From contig CAYOEV010000031.1 in assembly GCA_964403075.1 (NCBI GenBank), positions 1-25,514 of the forward strand: a DNA stretch of 25,514 nucleotides, given 5' to 3'. Both the position numbers and the translations under genes were made by a program. The notes beneath the pieces are model-generated. The model was not told the DNA's origin. It was given only the letters and a program-made list of their open reading frames with translations, and ran no database searches. Below are positions 1 to 8,273 of this stretch, in pieces (position 1 is the first letter of the stretch; the number at the start of each line of letters is the position of its first letter). Source of the DNA: CAYOEV01 sp964403075. GTDB taxonomy: Bacteria; Bacteroidota; Bacteroidia; Cytophagales; Cyclobacteriaceae.

Positions 1-92
1 ACAATCTCTCCCTGACTTACGCTCACTGACACATCACTTACCACGCTCCTTCGTTTGTAACGCTTGATCAGGTTTTCTGCCCTTAACTCCAT
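1..92 (-). CDS. lptB: LptB, LPS export ABC transporter ATPase (N-terminal fragment)
   Basis: Only the first 30 codons are present; the gene runs off the left edge. The translation begins MELRAENLIKRYKRR and continues to a QGEI segment, which is the strand just before the Walker A loop in ABC ATPases. The MxLRAENLxKxYK opening is the one I know from LptB, the cytoplasmic ATPase that powers LptFG extraction of lipopolysaccharide from the inner membrane. The Walker A motif itself lies outside the window, so the family call rests on the N-terminus alone. The ATG lies 9 bases downstream of the recJ stop on the same strand, so the two are probably co-transcribed. Another ABC ATPase is the main alternative. 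Confidence 0.75.
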   Translation of the reverse strand, partial: MELRAENLIKRYKRRSVVSDVSVSVSQGEI

Positions 93-101
93 CTCTGCAA
101 T

Positions 102-1802
102 TTAGACAGCAAATTTTATATCCTTTACGATCAATTGGATGCTTCGATGACCCCTGTATTCATTCTCTTCAATTTGATAAACCATGCTAAAGGGTGTGTC
201 AGGCATTAAGCTTCCCAATTTTTCTACCATGCCAAAGGCCATGGCTTCAAATCCCCGGTCGTACCCCTGCTGGTAGACCAGCATTTTAGCATGGGTATCC
301 TTTATGGCTTTTATCGGCCTTCGAATTTCCACGTGGTCGGTTTGAAAAAGCGGGGCCAGATTCCCTGGACCAAAAGGCGCCATCTGTTCTATGATGTGCA
401 GCACCTTGAAATTGATGAAGGAAAACGGCACATTCAGATCGATATCCAGCGTGGGCAGCATTTGATCCTCCGTGAGATTTCGCCCTACGACCAGCTCAAA
501 GGCCTGCCGAAAATTTTCAAGCTGGTCAGTTTTTAGCTTTAAGCCCGCCGCATATTTATGACCACCAAATTGAATGAGCAGATCGGAACACTCCCCAATG
601 GCCTGATAAATATCGAAACCTGCCACAGATCGTGCCGAACCGGTGATTTCATCTCCATCTCCGGTAAGGATAATTGTGGGTCGATAATAATGCTCGATAC
701 AACGGGACGCCACAATGCCCACAACTCCTTTGTGCCAGTTTTTATGCCACAATACTGTAGACTTCGCGTTCGGAAATTGGGCCTCTATCATTTTAAGGGC
801 CGCTTCGGTTATCATACGGTCGTGATCCTTTCGGTCTGCATTATGGTCATTCAGGTTGTGCGAAAAATCATTGAGATTCTCTGCATCGTTTGCCAAAAGA
901 AGCGCTACTGATTCACGTGCATGTGCCAGACGCCCAGCTGCATTGATTCGAGGCCCAATGTAGAAGACCACATCTGAAATATTCACTTTACGCCGCAAGC
1001 CGCTGATTTCCTTGAGTGCCATCAGTCCGGGTAGAGGGTCTTCATTGAGCTTTTCCAATCCAAAATAAGCCAGTACCCGGTTTTCATCAAGGATCGGAAC
1101 AATGTCTGAGGCGATGGATACCGCCACCAGATCGAGATAACCATTCAACGCGTGCATGGGAATGGACTGCTGGAGACAAAAAGCCTGCAACAACTTGTAC
1201 CCCACTCCGCAACCGGATAATTCTTTAAAAGGATAAGTGCAATCCGCTCGCTTGGGATCCAAAATGGCCAAAGCCGCAGGCAATTCAGGTCCTGGTTGGT
1301 GGTGGTCACATACGATTACATCCAGGCCGCCCTCTTGTGCTCGTAGAATAGGATCATGGCCTGTAATTCCGCAATCCAAGGCAATCATCAAACCAAATTC
1401 CTGCTCCAGCGCCCATTCTACTCCCTGCATGGAAATACCATAACCCTCCGTGTAACGATCCGGAATGTAATATTCGATGTGATCTAAATAGCCGGATAGG
1501 AATGCAAAAGCCAAAGCCACCGAAGTGGTGCCGTCCACATCGTAATCTCCGTAGATCAACACCTTTTGCTGTTTTGCCACGGCTAGGCTCAATCGATTCA
1601 CGGCTTTGTCCATGTCTCGCATAAGAAAGGGATCGTGCAATTGATCAAAATGCGGTCGAAAAAATGCTCTGGCAGCCTCATATGAATGCAGCCCCCGCTG
1701 CACGAGTAGCTCCGCCAAGGTTTCATTTACGTTTATGGCTCGCGAAAGCTCCTGAACGATCTTTTGCTGGGGTTGTTTTTTTAGCCTCCATCGTTTGTCC
1801 AT
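102..1802 (-). CDS. recJ: Single-stranded-DNA-specific exonuclease RecJ
   Basis: 566 residues, normal length for RecJ, a 5'-3' ssDNA exonuclease acting in RecF-pathway recombination, mismatch repair and base excision repair. The DHH phosphoesterase motifs are present in order: DYDVDG at residues 86-91, an LDCG motif near 142-145, CDHH at 165-168, and RINAAGR at 285-291. The DHHA1 signature GGHKYAAG is at 413-420, followed by a C-terminal OB-like region. All metal-binding Asp/His residues I would expect are intact. The ATG at 1802 is the only sensible start. lptB follows after 9 bases. The divergent VTT gene starts 74 bases away, so both promoters must share that short spacer. Confidence 0.95.
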   Translation of the reverse strand: MDKRWRLKKQPQQKIVQELSRAINVNETLAELLVQRGLHSYEAARAFFRPHFDQLHDPFLMRDMDKAVNRLSLAVAKQQKVLIYGDYDVDGTTSVALAFAFLSGYLDHIEYYIPDRYTEGYGISMQGVEWALEQEFGLMIALDCGITGHDPILRAQEGGLDVIVCDHHQPGPELPAALAILDPKRADCTYPFKELSGCGVGYKLLQAFCLQQSIPMHALNGYLDLVAVSIASDIVPILDENRVLAYFGLEKLNEDPLPGLMALKEISGLRRKVNISDVVFYIGPRINAAGRLAHARESVALLLANDAENLNDFSHNLNDHNADRKDHDRMITEAALKMIEAQFPNAKSTVLWHKNWHKGVVGIVASRCIEHYYRPTIILTGDGDEITGSARSVAGFDIYQAIGECSDLLIQFGGHKYAAGLKLKTDQLENFRQAFELVVGRNLTEDQMLPTLDIDLNVPFSFINFKVLHIIEQMAPFGPGNLAPLFQTDHVEIRRPIKAIKDTHAKMLVYQQGYDRGFEAMAFGMVEKLGSLMPDTPFSMVYQIEENEYRGHRSIQLIVKDIKFAV

Positions 1803-1820
1803 AGTTTATCATTAGCCACG

Positions 1821-1850
1821 TTTGAATTGACATAAAACTCTCTAATTTTA
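1821..1850 (+). promoter_or_regulatory. Bacteroidota-type promoter candidate for the VTT-hemH operon
   Basis: TTTG at 1821-1824 and TAATTTTA at 1843-1850 are 18 bases apart. This resembles the Bacteroidota -33 TTTG / -7 TAnnTTTG pair, with one mismatch in the -7 element and a spacer one base short of the usual 19-21. It would put the transcription start roughly 20 bases before the ATG at 1877. Motif resemblance only. Confidence 0.35.
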
Positions 1851-1876
1851 CCGGCTTTCAAAAATAGGTGTAATTC

Positions 1877-2461
1877 ATGTCGGACCGCGCGCGAACCCGT
1901 TTTCTAATTGTCAATTTGTTGAAGGGATTGCTCTTTCTGGTGTTAATTATTTCACTATTCATCGTGGCCAAACGGTACCTAAATTTGGATTTAAAATCGG
2001 TATTGGGTCATCAGTACAATAATTCCATTCTTATTTATACTGTTTTTCTAATCTCCGAGATTGTTTTCGGGATCATCCCGCCCGAGTTATTCATGATATG
2101 GTCGATGCGCCATGAGCTATTGGGTCTATTCGTTCAAAATATGCTGGCACTTATGCTTATCTCCTATGCGGCCGGGATCTTAGGCTATTGGTTCGGCCGC
2201 TACTTGAACTCTACACGTGTGTACACTTTTCTGAAGCTTCGCATTTTCGGAAAATTCGAGGAACACTTTAACCGCTATGGTGGTTTCCTCGTTATAGTTG
2301 CGGCCTTAACTCCGCTACCGTTTTCTGGCATTTGCATGTTGGTAGGCTCGGTTCGCTATCCGTTTTCACACTTTTTATTAATGTCTTTAACCCGTTTCAT
2401 TCGATTCTCATTTTATGCCTACCTACTTTGGGAAGCTCGAGTAGAAGCGCATTTGTTATGA
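1877..2461 (+). CDS. VTT/DedA-type (YqaA-like) integral membrane protein
   Basis: 194 residues with hydrophobic segments near 11-32, 50-72, 86-108, 136-158 and 164-186. The segment from about 126 to 175 (FEEHFNRYGG, then TPLPFSGICMLVGSVRYPF and an LTRFIRF tail) is the conserved core of the VTT/SNARE-associated superfamily, whose better known members (DedA, TMEM41/VMP1) are linked to lipid translocation. The spacing is closest to the YqaA-like branch. The specific substrate is unknown. The TGA stop overlaps the hemH ATG in an ATGA arrangement, so translation of the two is probably coupled; why a VTT protein would be tied to haem synthesis is not obvious from the sequence. Confidence 0.75.
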   Translation: MSDRARTRFLIVNLLKGLLFLVLIISLFIVAKRYLNLDLKSVLGHQYNNSILIYTVFLISEIVFGIIPPELFMIWSMRHELLGLFVQNMLALMLISYAAGILGYWFGRYLNSTRVYTFLKLRIFGKFEEHFNRYGGFLVIVAALTPLPFSGICMLVGSVRYPFSHFLLMSLTRFIRFSFYAYLLWEARVEAHLL

Positions 2462-3480
2462 AAGGAATTTTATTAGTTAACCTGGGGACCCCAGATTCTA
2501 CCAAAGTCAGTGACGTGAGAAAATATCTGAGGGAATTCCTTTCAGACAAAAGGGTGATAGACATTGCTGCACCTCTGCGATGGATGTTGGTGAATCTGAT
2601 TATTGCGCCTTTCCGCGCGCCCAAGTCGGCCAGAGAATACCGAAAACTTTTCAATGAAAACGGCTCCCCTTTAAAGTATTACGGTGAGCGCATCACCAAA
2701 AAAGTGCAAGTGCACTTAGGTGAGGATTATAAGGTGTCTTTTGCCATGCGGTACCAAAGCCCGTCTATCAAAAATGCACTGGCTGAATTGCAACATTGTC
2801 AATCTATACATGTAATACCGCTATTTCCTCATTATGCGTCAGCTACCACCGGTTCGGTAATTGATAAAGTAATGGAGATCGTGCGCAAATGGCAAATAAT
2901 TCCTGAGATGACCTTCACCACACAATTTTTCGATCATGAGCTGCTGAACGAAACGTTGGCAGACAATGCGCAAGTGCTGATGAAGGAAAATGACTTCGAA
3001 CACTTCATCTTTAGTTATCATGGCATTCCGGAACGACACATCCGCAAAGGTTCCGTAAATGGTTATTGCCAATTGGGCACCTGCTGTCAGACATTGGTAG
3101 AAGACAACAGGTATTGCTACCGGGCGCAGTGTTTTGCACAATCCCGAATCCTAGCCGCCAAGTTGGGGCTAGACGAATCTCAGTACACGGTAACCTTTCA
3201 ATCCCGACTGGGTAAAGACCCATGGATTAAGCCCTACACTGACGTGGTCTTGGAGGAGTTGGCTCACCATGGCATAAAGAAAGTGCTGGCCTTTTCTCCA
3301 GCGTTTGTATCGGACTGCCTGGAGACGACCATTGAAGTTGGTGAAGAGTTTAAAGAGGAATTTGAGGCGGCTGGGGGTGAACTGCTAAAATTAGTACCCA
3401 GCCTGAATGAGTCGGACAAATGGGTCAGCTGTCTGGTAAATTTGGCACTTAAACCCTATCAGGAGGTCACACCAGCGTAG
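2458..3480 (+). CDS. hemH: Ferrochelatase
   Basis: 340 residues. Ferrochelatase inserts Fe2+ into protoporphyrin IX (or into coproporphyrin in the alternative pathway), the last metal-insertion step of haem synthesis. The N-terminus KGILLVNLGTPDS is typical. The catalytic His is H188 in SYHGIPERH (186-194), and the conserved acidic region is SDCLETTIEVGEEF (285-298, key Glu 289). FQSRLGKDPWIKPYTD (247-262) is also characteristic. Between 204 and 225 there are five cysteines (204, 209, 210, 220, 225) in an insertion that the E. coli enzyme lacks. The frame is open upstream, but the ATG at 2458 fits the family N-terminus and overlaps the preceding stop by 4 bases. The 3' end overlaps the convergent cysteine desulfurase by 22 bases. 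Confidence 0.93.
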   Translation: MKGILLVNLGTPDSTKVSDVRKYLREFLSDKRVIDIAAPLRWMLVNLIIAPFRAPKSAREYRKLFNENGSPLKYYGERITKKVQVHLGEDYKVSFAMRYQSPSIKNALAELQHCQSIHVIPLFPHYASATTGSVIDKVMEIVRKWQIIPEMTFTTQFFDHELLNETLADNAQVLMKENDFEHFIFSYHGIPERHIRKGSVNGYCQLGTCCQTLVEDNRYCYRAQCFAQSRILAAKLGLDESQYTVTFQSRLGKDPWIKPYTDVVLEELAHHGIKKVLAFSPAFVSDCLETTIEVGEEFKEEFEAAGGELLKLVPSLNESDKWVSCLVNLALKPYQEVTPA

Positions 3481-4601
3481 CGTGCAACCAACTTGTCTAC
3501 CGCAAAAGTGATTTCTTCAGGGGTGTTGTATTTTCCAAAAGAAAAACGAACAGCACCCCGGTCGGGGTCTATGTCTAACTCAGCCAACACGTGAGACCCC
3601 ATGTTGGATCCGCTGGAACAAGCACTGCCACCAGACGCTGAGATGCCATCGATGTCCAAATTGAACAACAACATGTCATTGTCTTCAGAGGGTGGCAGGC
3701 AAACGTTTAGGACTGTATACAAACTTTTATCCAGGTCTCCACTCAACCCATTAAAAAGTACGTCGGGCATTTGTTCCTTTAATTGTTGGATCATCATTTG
3801 CTTTAACCCCTGAATGTGCGTGCGGTGGGCATCCATGCCTTCATAGGCCATTTCTATTGCCTTTGCAAAGCCAACGATGCCCGCCACATTCTCGGTACCT
3901 CCCCGCATGTTGCGTTCCTGCGCACCGCCATGAATGAAAGGATCAATTCGGTTATCATGTTGAATATACAATAAACCAATTCCTTTCGGACCATTGAGCT
4001 TATGCGCAGACCCAACTGCAAAATCCAATGGCAATTGCGCAAAGTTATGTACGTAATGACCCAGCGTCTGCACAGTATCTGAATGGAAAAATGCCTTTTT
4101 CTGATGACACAATTCCCCCACCTCTTCCAGTGGTAAGAGATTGCCTACTTCATTGTTGCCATGCATCAATGAAATAAGCGTTTTTTCCTGCTTACCAATG
4201 AGATGCTCAAGATGCGCAAGATCAACTTCTCCCAAGCCGTTAAGTTCTACGTAAGACACTTTGACGTTGTGCTGCCTGGCAAGCCACTCTGCAGTGTGTA
4301 ACACGGCATGGTGTTCAACTTTGGATGTTACCAAATGCTGAACGCCAAGTGAATGCACCGCATTACATAGTACCGTATTATCAGCCTCGGTACCACAACT
4401 GGTAAAGAATATCTCAGCTGGTGCTGCACCCAACAAATCCGCCACTTTTTTTCTGGCCCTTTCAATCGCCGCCCGGGCTTCTCTACCATGATGATGTATG
4501 GAAGACGGATTCCCGTAATGCGTAGTAAAGTAAGGCATCATCTCGGCCAATACCTCGGGTGCCATTGGCGTAGTAGCCGCATTGTCTAGAAAAACCCTCA
4601 T
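3459..4601 (-). CDS. Cysteine desulfurase (NifS/IscS family)
   Basis: 380 residues, a PLP-dependent class V aminotransferase-fold enzyme that removes sulfur from cysteine for Fe-S cluster or tRNA thiolation. Visible signatures: LDNAATTP at the N-terminus, GTEADN (70-75), the PLP lysine K201 in GSAHKLNGPKG, RGGTEN (233-238) and the persulfide-carrying C328 in SGGSACSSGS. The SSGS loop is that of group I (NifS/IscS) enzymes rather than SufS. No IscU or IscR is nearby, so IscS versus NifS cannot be settled. It follows the glmM-like gene after 11 bases and is probably in the same transcript. The last 22 bases lie opposite the end of hemH. Confidence 0.93.
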   Translation of the reverse strand: MRVFLDNAATTPMAPEVLAEMMPYFTTHYGNPSSIHHHGREARAAIERARKKVADLLGAAPAEIFFTSCGTEADNTVLCNAVHSLGVQHLVTSKVEHHAVLHTAEWLARQHNVKVSYVELNGLGEVDLAHLEHLIGKQEKTLISLMHGNNEVGNLLPLEEVGELCHQKKAFFHSDTVQTLGHYVHNFAQLPLDFAVGSAHKLNGPKGIGLLYIQHDNRIDPFIHGGAQERNMRGGTENVAGIVGFAKAIEMAYEGMDAHRTHIQGLKQMMIQQLKEQMPDVLFNGLSGDLDKSLYTVLNVCLPPSEDNDMLLFNLDIDGISASGGSACSSGSNMGSHVLAELDIDPDRGAVRFSFGKYNTPEEITFAVDKLVARYAGVTS

Positions 4602-4612
4602 TGCAACAATTT

Positions 4613-5998
4613 TTAAACAGCAAGCATTTCCTTGATGTCTGACATAATCTTGTGCGCAAGCACGTCGGCCTTTGACAGGCTATCAGACTCTGCAAAAATA
4701 CGAATAATTGGTTCTGTATTGCTTTTCCTCAAATGAACCCACTCGTTATCAAAATGAATTTTGACACCATCAATCGCTACGATCGGTTGATTGCTGTATT
4801 TGTTCTGTATGCCTAATAAAATAGCCTCCAGATCCAGGTCATGCGTTAACTCAATTTTGTTCTTAGAAATGTAATAACTGGGATAGGAAGAACGCAACTG
4901 TGAAGCCGTTTTGCCGGATTGAGCCAAATAAGAAAGAAATAGTGCGATGCCGGCAAGCGCGTCTCGGCCGTAATGCAAATCAGGCAGTATAATGCCTCCA
5001 TTGCCTTCGCCACCTATTACTGCTCCTACAGCTTTCATTTGGCTGACTACATTTACTTCACCAACCGCAGAAGGGTAGTAAGTATGCCCGTATTTTTCAG
5101 TGACCTCTTTCAAAGCCTGTGAGGAGGAAAGATTGGAAACGGTAGCACCACCTGTTTTAGAAAGTACATAATCAGCAATAGCCACCAGGGTGTACTCCTC
5201 ACCAAATGCACGGCCATTGTCGCTAATAAATGCCAGACGATCAACATCCGGATCTACAGCAATTCCTAAATCATAATGACCCGCCTCAATTTCATTTTGT
5301 AACTGCTGGAGATTTTGAGGCACCGGCTCCGGATCATGTGGGAATTTACCGTCGGGCTCAGCGAACAGGGCCTTGTAGGTAATACCCATGGCATCCAAAA
5401 GCCTGGGGACCGCTATTCCTCCAGTGCTATTTACGGCGTCAAAAGCCACATTAAATTTTTTCTCTTTTACCGCCTCCACATCCACCAGGGGATGGTTCAA
5501 TATTTGCGCTATGTGCCAGTCGATATAGGAGTCATTGACCACACAGTTACCAAATTTTCTTGCATCTGCAAAGATGATATCTCCCCGCTCTGACCACTCG
5601 AGTACTTTTTTACCGTCTTCAGCAGATAGGAACTGTCCATCTGCATTGAGCAGCTTCAGTGCATTCCATCCGGCCGGATTATGACTGGCAGTCAGGATGA
5701 TTCCTCCTTGAGCCGCTTCCGCTACAACAGCCATTTCCACTGTAGGCGTGGTAGATAAGCCAAGATCTACGACATCAATACCCATTGCATTAAGCGTATT
5801 GGTGATCAATGGGGAATAATACGCGCCGGAGGGTCGGGCATCCCGTCCGATAACCACCTTTTGTTTGCCTGTACGCAACTGCTGCAACCAGGCTCCATAA
5901 CCAGCGGCAAACCTGACGACGTCTAAAGGAGATAGGGTTTCGCCGGCCCGGCCACCAATGGTGCCCCGCAATCCCGAAATTGATTTAATAAGTGTCAA
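4613..5998 (-). CDS. glmM: Phosphoglucosamine mutase
   Basis: 461 residues of the alpha-D-phosphohexomutase superfamily; GlmM converts glucosamine-6-phosphate to glucosamine-1-phosphate for UDP-GlcNAc, peptidoglycan and LPS. The phosphoserine loop is TASHNP with S105, the Mg2+ loop is DPDVDR (249-254), the sugar loop is GGEGNGG (329-335) and the phosphate loop RKSNTEP (424-430). The N-terminus SISGLRGTIGG is that of Bacteroidota GlmM rather than PgcA or ManB. The start is TTG: no in-frame ATG lies near the conserved N-terminus, and the next Met is residue 72. A phosphomannomutase role cannot be excluded by sequence alone. The gene leads into the cysteine desulfurase after 11 bases. Confidence 0.9.
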   Translation of the reverse strand: MTLIKSISGLRGTIGGRAGETLSPLDVVRFAAGYGAWLQQLRTGKQKVVIGRDARPSGAYYSPLITNTLNAMGIDVVDLGLSTTPTVEMAVVAEAAQGGIILTASHNPAGWNALKLLNADGQFLSAEDGKKVLEWSERGDIIFADARKFGNCVVNDSYIDWHIAQILNHPLVDVEAVKEKKFNVAFDAVNSTGGIAVPRLLDAMGITYKALFAEPDGKFPHDPEPVPQNLQQLQNEIEAGHYDLGIAVDPDVDRLAFISDNGRAFGEEYTLVAIADYVLSKTGGATVSNLSSSQALKEVTEKYGHTYYPSAVGEVNVVSQMKAVGAVIGGEGNGGIILPDLHYGRDALAGIALFLSYLAQSGKTASQLRSSYPSYYISKNKIELTHDLDLEAILLGIQNKYSNQPIVAIDGVKIHFDNEWVHLRKSNTEPIIRIFAESDSLSKADVLAHKIMSDIKEMLAV

Positions 5999-6061
5999 AT
6001 GTGTGTGCCTGTTTGATGAATGGCCGCAAAGATAAGTGACTTACCACGTTGTTTGGTCGGA

Positions 6062-6292
6062 TCAATCAAATTTGGACAGTACCTTGTTCACCTCCGACTC
6101 GGGGTTGGCACAATTGTCTTCAACGTTCACCGTCTTTCCACATAGGTCGCAAGTGATGCCTTCTTTGTTTAGAAACGGACTTTGAGAAGCACAGGTACCC
6201 TTGAATTCTCCATTTTTTTTGAGCAAAATTCTAACAGACATTAATACAAAAAAAAGTGCCATTACCCCAAACCCCAATAATACCGTTGCCAT
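6062..6292 (-). CDS. Small single-span membrane protein with four cysteines, NqrM-like layout
   Basis: 76 residues: one hydrophobic helix (about 3-24), a basic stop (RILLKK), then KGTCASQSPFLNKEG, a CxxC (C48, C51) and a final C61. I recognise the KGTCASQSP type of tail from small conserved Bacteroidota proteins of unknown role. The order helix, KGxC, CxxC, C resembles NqrM (DUF539), the Cys-bearing membrane factor needed to mature Na+-translocating NADH:quinone reductase, but no nqr genes are in view and the similarity is in layout only. It lies 63 bases upstream of the glmM start on the same strand. That it is a real gene is fairly sure; its function is not. Confidence 0.65.
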   Translation of the reverse strand: MATVLLGFGVMALFFVLMSVRILLKKNGEFKGTCASQSPFLNKEGITCDLCGKTVNVEDNCANPESEVNKVLSKFD

Positions 6293-6354
6293 ATCAGAAA
6301 CTTTTTTACAAAAATACCAAATCTTTGTTGTGTGATAACTGAAGTAAAAACATA

Positions 6355-7152
6355 ATGATCCCTAAAAAAAGGCCGCAAACAACCCACGACCCAAAAAGAA
6401 AAGCAAAACTCGATGCATTTGACAGGCTACTGACGATCATGGATGAATTGCGCGAAAATTGCCCCTGGGACAAAAAACAAACCTTCGCTTCTCTGCGAAA
6501 CCTGACCATTGAGGAAGCCTATGAATTGTCCGACGCACTGCTTGCCAATGATATGGACGAAGTGAAAAAAGAGCTGGGAGACCTTTTGTTGCACCTGGTG
6601 TTTTACAGTCGGCTAGGCCAGGAATCCGGTCTGTTCGACATTGCTGACGTCATCGAACAACTGGAGGAAAAGTTAATACGTCGACACCCTCACATCTATG
6701 ATGATACCGAAGCGAACGACGAAGAAACAGTCAAAGCCAACTGGGAAAAAATCAAATTGAAAGAAGGTGAGAACAGGTCGGTATTGTCTGGAGTGCCCTC
6801 CTCATTGCCCGCATTGATAAAGGCCTTACGCATCCAGGAAAAGGCGCGGGGTGTTGGATTCGATTGGCCCGAAAAAAAAGGGGTATGGCAAAAGGTGGAA
6901 GAAGAACTACAAGAATTTAAAGAAGCGTCTGATCGGGATAAACCGCATGAGTATGGCGATCTCCTATTTTCCCTGATCAACTACGCACGATTTGAAAACA
7001 TCGATCCTGAAGACGCGTTGGAGCGTACCAATCGCAAATTCATCAAACGTTTCCAATACATTGAAAAAGAGGCTGCTGCCACAGGTCGCCAAATTGATGA
7101 ACTATCACTCGAGGAAATGGACGTCCACTGGGAAAAAGCAAAACAATTGTGA
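6355..7152 (+). CDS. mazG: Nucleoside triphosphate pyrophosphohydrolase MazG
   Basis: 265 residues, almost the length of E. coli MazG. MazG hydrolyses NTPs/dNTPs to monophosphates and pyrophosphate, cleaning the pool of aberrant nucleotides and lowering (p)ppGpp under starvation. Two MazG domains are visible: the first has CPWDKKQT (36-43) with the paired metal motifs EEAYE (53-57) and ELGD (73-76); the second has ARGVGFDWP (164-172), EEELQE (182-187) and EYGD (199-202). All Glu/Asp ligands are intact. The stop overlaps the next gene in a GTGA arrangement. No mazEF toxin-antitoxin genes are present beside it. Confidence 0.94.
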   Translation: MIPKKRPQTTHDPKRKAKLDAFDRLLTIMDELRENCPWDKKQTFASLRNLTIEEAYELSDALLANDMDEVKKELGDLLLHLVFYSRLGQESGLFDIADVIEQLEEKLIRRHPHIYDDTEANDEETVKANWEKIKLKEGENRSVLSGVPSSLPALIKALRIQEKARGVGFDWPEKKGVWQKVEEELQEFKEASDRDKPHEYGDLLFSLINYARFENIDPEDALERTNRKFIKRFQYIEKEAAATGRQIDELSLEEMDVHWEKAKQL

Positions 7153-7601
7153 AGATTCGTTTGAAAACCCATGTTCAGGCCCCTTTCGAGGAAGTCGTCG
7201 CCGGATTTAACCTGGAATTATTACAGGCTCTTGCACCGCCTTTCCCCAGGTTGAAGATTATCCAATACGATGAAGGCAACAGAACCGGCAATCGAATCCA
7301 TTTTAAATTGGATTTTCTGCTTTACCAGAAAGACTGGATGGGGACTGTAACAGACCACAGTTCTTCCGATGACCAGTTTTACTTCGTTGACGAGAGTCGA
7401 CAACTCCCTATGGGCATGAGGTACTGGCAACATAGGCATGAGATTCGAAGAGAAAACCAACACACAATCATTGTGGATGTTATCAACTACACCACCGAAC
7501 GCTGGCTCTTAGACCTATTTCTTTATCCCTTGATTTGGTTTCAGTTCCTGTACCGCATTCCTGGGTACAAAAGTTATTTCAAAAAAAAAGCCACCCAGTG
7601 A
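7149..7601 (+). CDS. SRPBCC/START-like ligand-binding domain protein
   Basis: 150 residues starting with GTG, whose first four bases overlap the mazG stop (GTGA). The beginning (MKIRLKTHVQAPFEEVVAGF) is the first strand and helix of a polyketide-cyclase/SRPBCC fold, and the alternating strands through residue 115 fit, ending in a hydrophobic helix segment (about 118-138, WLLDLFLYPLIWFQFLYR) and a basic tail. SRPBCC proteins bind hydrophobic ligands; the ligand here is unknown. Tight coupling to mazG suggests joint expression rather than a shared pathway. Its last codons contain half of a terminator hairpin that serves the convergent gene. Confidence 0.6.
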   Translation: MKIRLKTHVQAPFEEVVAGFNLELLQALAPPFPRLKIIQYDEGNRTGNRIHFKLDFLLYQKDWMGTVTDHSSSDDQFYFVDESRQLPMGMRYWQHRHEIRRENQHTIIVDVINYTTERWLLDLFLYPLIWFQFLYRIPGYKSYFKKKATQ

Positions 7602-7610
7602 TGAGTGACT
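7581..7610 (-). terminator. Rho-independent terminator for the redoxin gene, inside the convergent CDS end
   Basis: Read on the minus strand: AGTCAC (7610-7605), a 10-base loop, GTGGCT (7594-7589), then a run of T opposite the A tract 7581-7588. The six-pair stem has one G-T pair. It lies 25 bases past the stop of the gene at 7635-8273 and overlaps the last Lys codons of the plus-strand gene ending at 7601. Confidence 0.7.
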
Positions 7611-7634
7611 TTCGGTTGTTTCGTTGACCCCAGA

Positions 7635-8273
7635 TTAAGAATCTTTCCATTTGATGGTACAGCCCACGGCACGCTTTTCAGTGACCTTCGGCATTTTATT
7701 GTCCAACAAAGCATCCAAAGCGTCGGATACGTAGGTTTCTTCCACCTCTGAAGGTTCCCTTGGATTGTCGTCGATGGCGCCTATGTAGACTACCTTAAAT
7801 TTTCCAGCCGATTCTTTTTTCAACACATACACATGCGGTGTTTTCGTCGCACCGTATGCCTTTGCAATTTCCTGCGAATCATCTCGTACGTAAGGAAAGG
7901 TAAAACCCTTGTCAGCCTTACGTTGCCTCATGGCGTCCATACTATCGCCGGGTTGTTTGTTAATGTCATTTGAATTGATTGCAATCATAGGAAACCCTTT
8001 GGTGGCGTAAGCCTTGTCTAAAGCAACCATGCGGTCTTCATACAACTTCACATAAGGACAAGTGTTGCAAGAAAACACAACTACAAAACCTTTTGCGTCT
8101 TGATAATCGACCAATGAGACCATTTGACCTTCTGTATTTTTTAGTGTGAAGTCAGGCGCGTAATCACCAACGGCAAGACCGTCACGAGTCTCCCCGGCGT
8201 TGATAAACAACGCTGCAACCACGACCAACAGGCCTGTAATGGTAAGAAAGGTTTTTTTCATAGCATCTGTCAT
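7635..8273 (-). CDS. Exported redoxin/peroxiredoxin-like thioredoxin-fold protein
   Basis: 212 residues, or 208 if translation starts at the inner ATG (8261), which gives a cleaner signal peptide MKKTFLTITGLLVVVAALF. After the export signal comes VGDYAPDFTLKNTEG (36-50), the entry to AhpC/TSA-type redoxin domains, and the active site SCNTCPYVK with C69 and C72. The CNTCPY motif is that of the PRX-like-1 group of redoxins, likely periplasmic thiol-disulfide proteins, rather than true peroxiredoxins. A second cysteine-bearing segment (VGCTIKWK) closes the protein. The outer ATG directly follows the TAA of the upstream TlpA-like gene, so the pair forms one operon. Substrate unknown. Confidence 0.8.
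   Translation of the reverse strand: MTDAMKKTFLTITGLLVVVAALFINAGETRDGLAVGDYAPDFTLKNTEGQMVSLVDYQDAKGFVVVFSCNTCPYVKLYEDRMVALDKAYATKGFPMIAINSNDINKQPGDSMDAMRQRKADKGFTFPYVRDDSQEIAKAYGATKTPHVYVLKKESAGKFKVVYIGAIDDNPREPSEVEETYVSDALDALLDNKMPKVTEKRAVGCTIKWKDS

Noticed and set aside
6355..7601. MazG as part of a toxin-antitoxin or phage-defence locus
   Set aside because: No mazEF, nuclease or defence gene nearby; the two-domain MazG is the housekeeping form.
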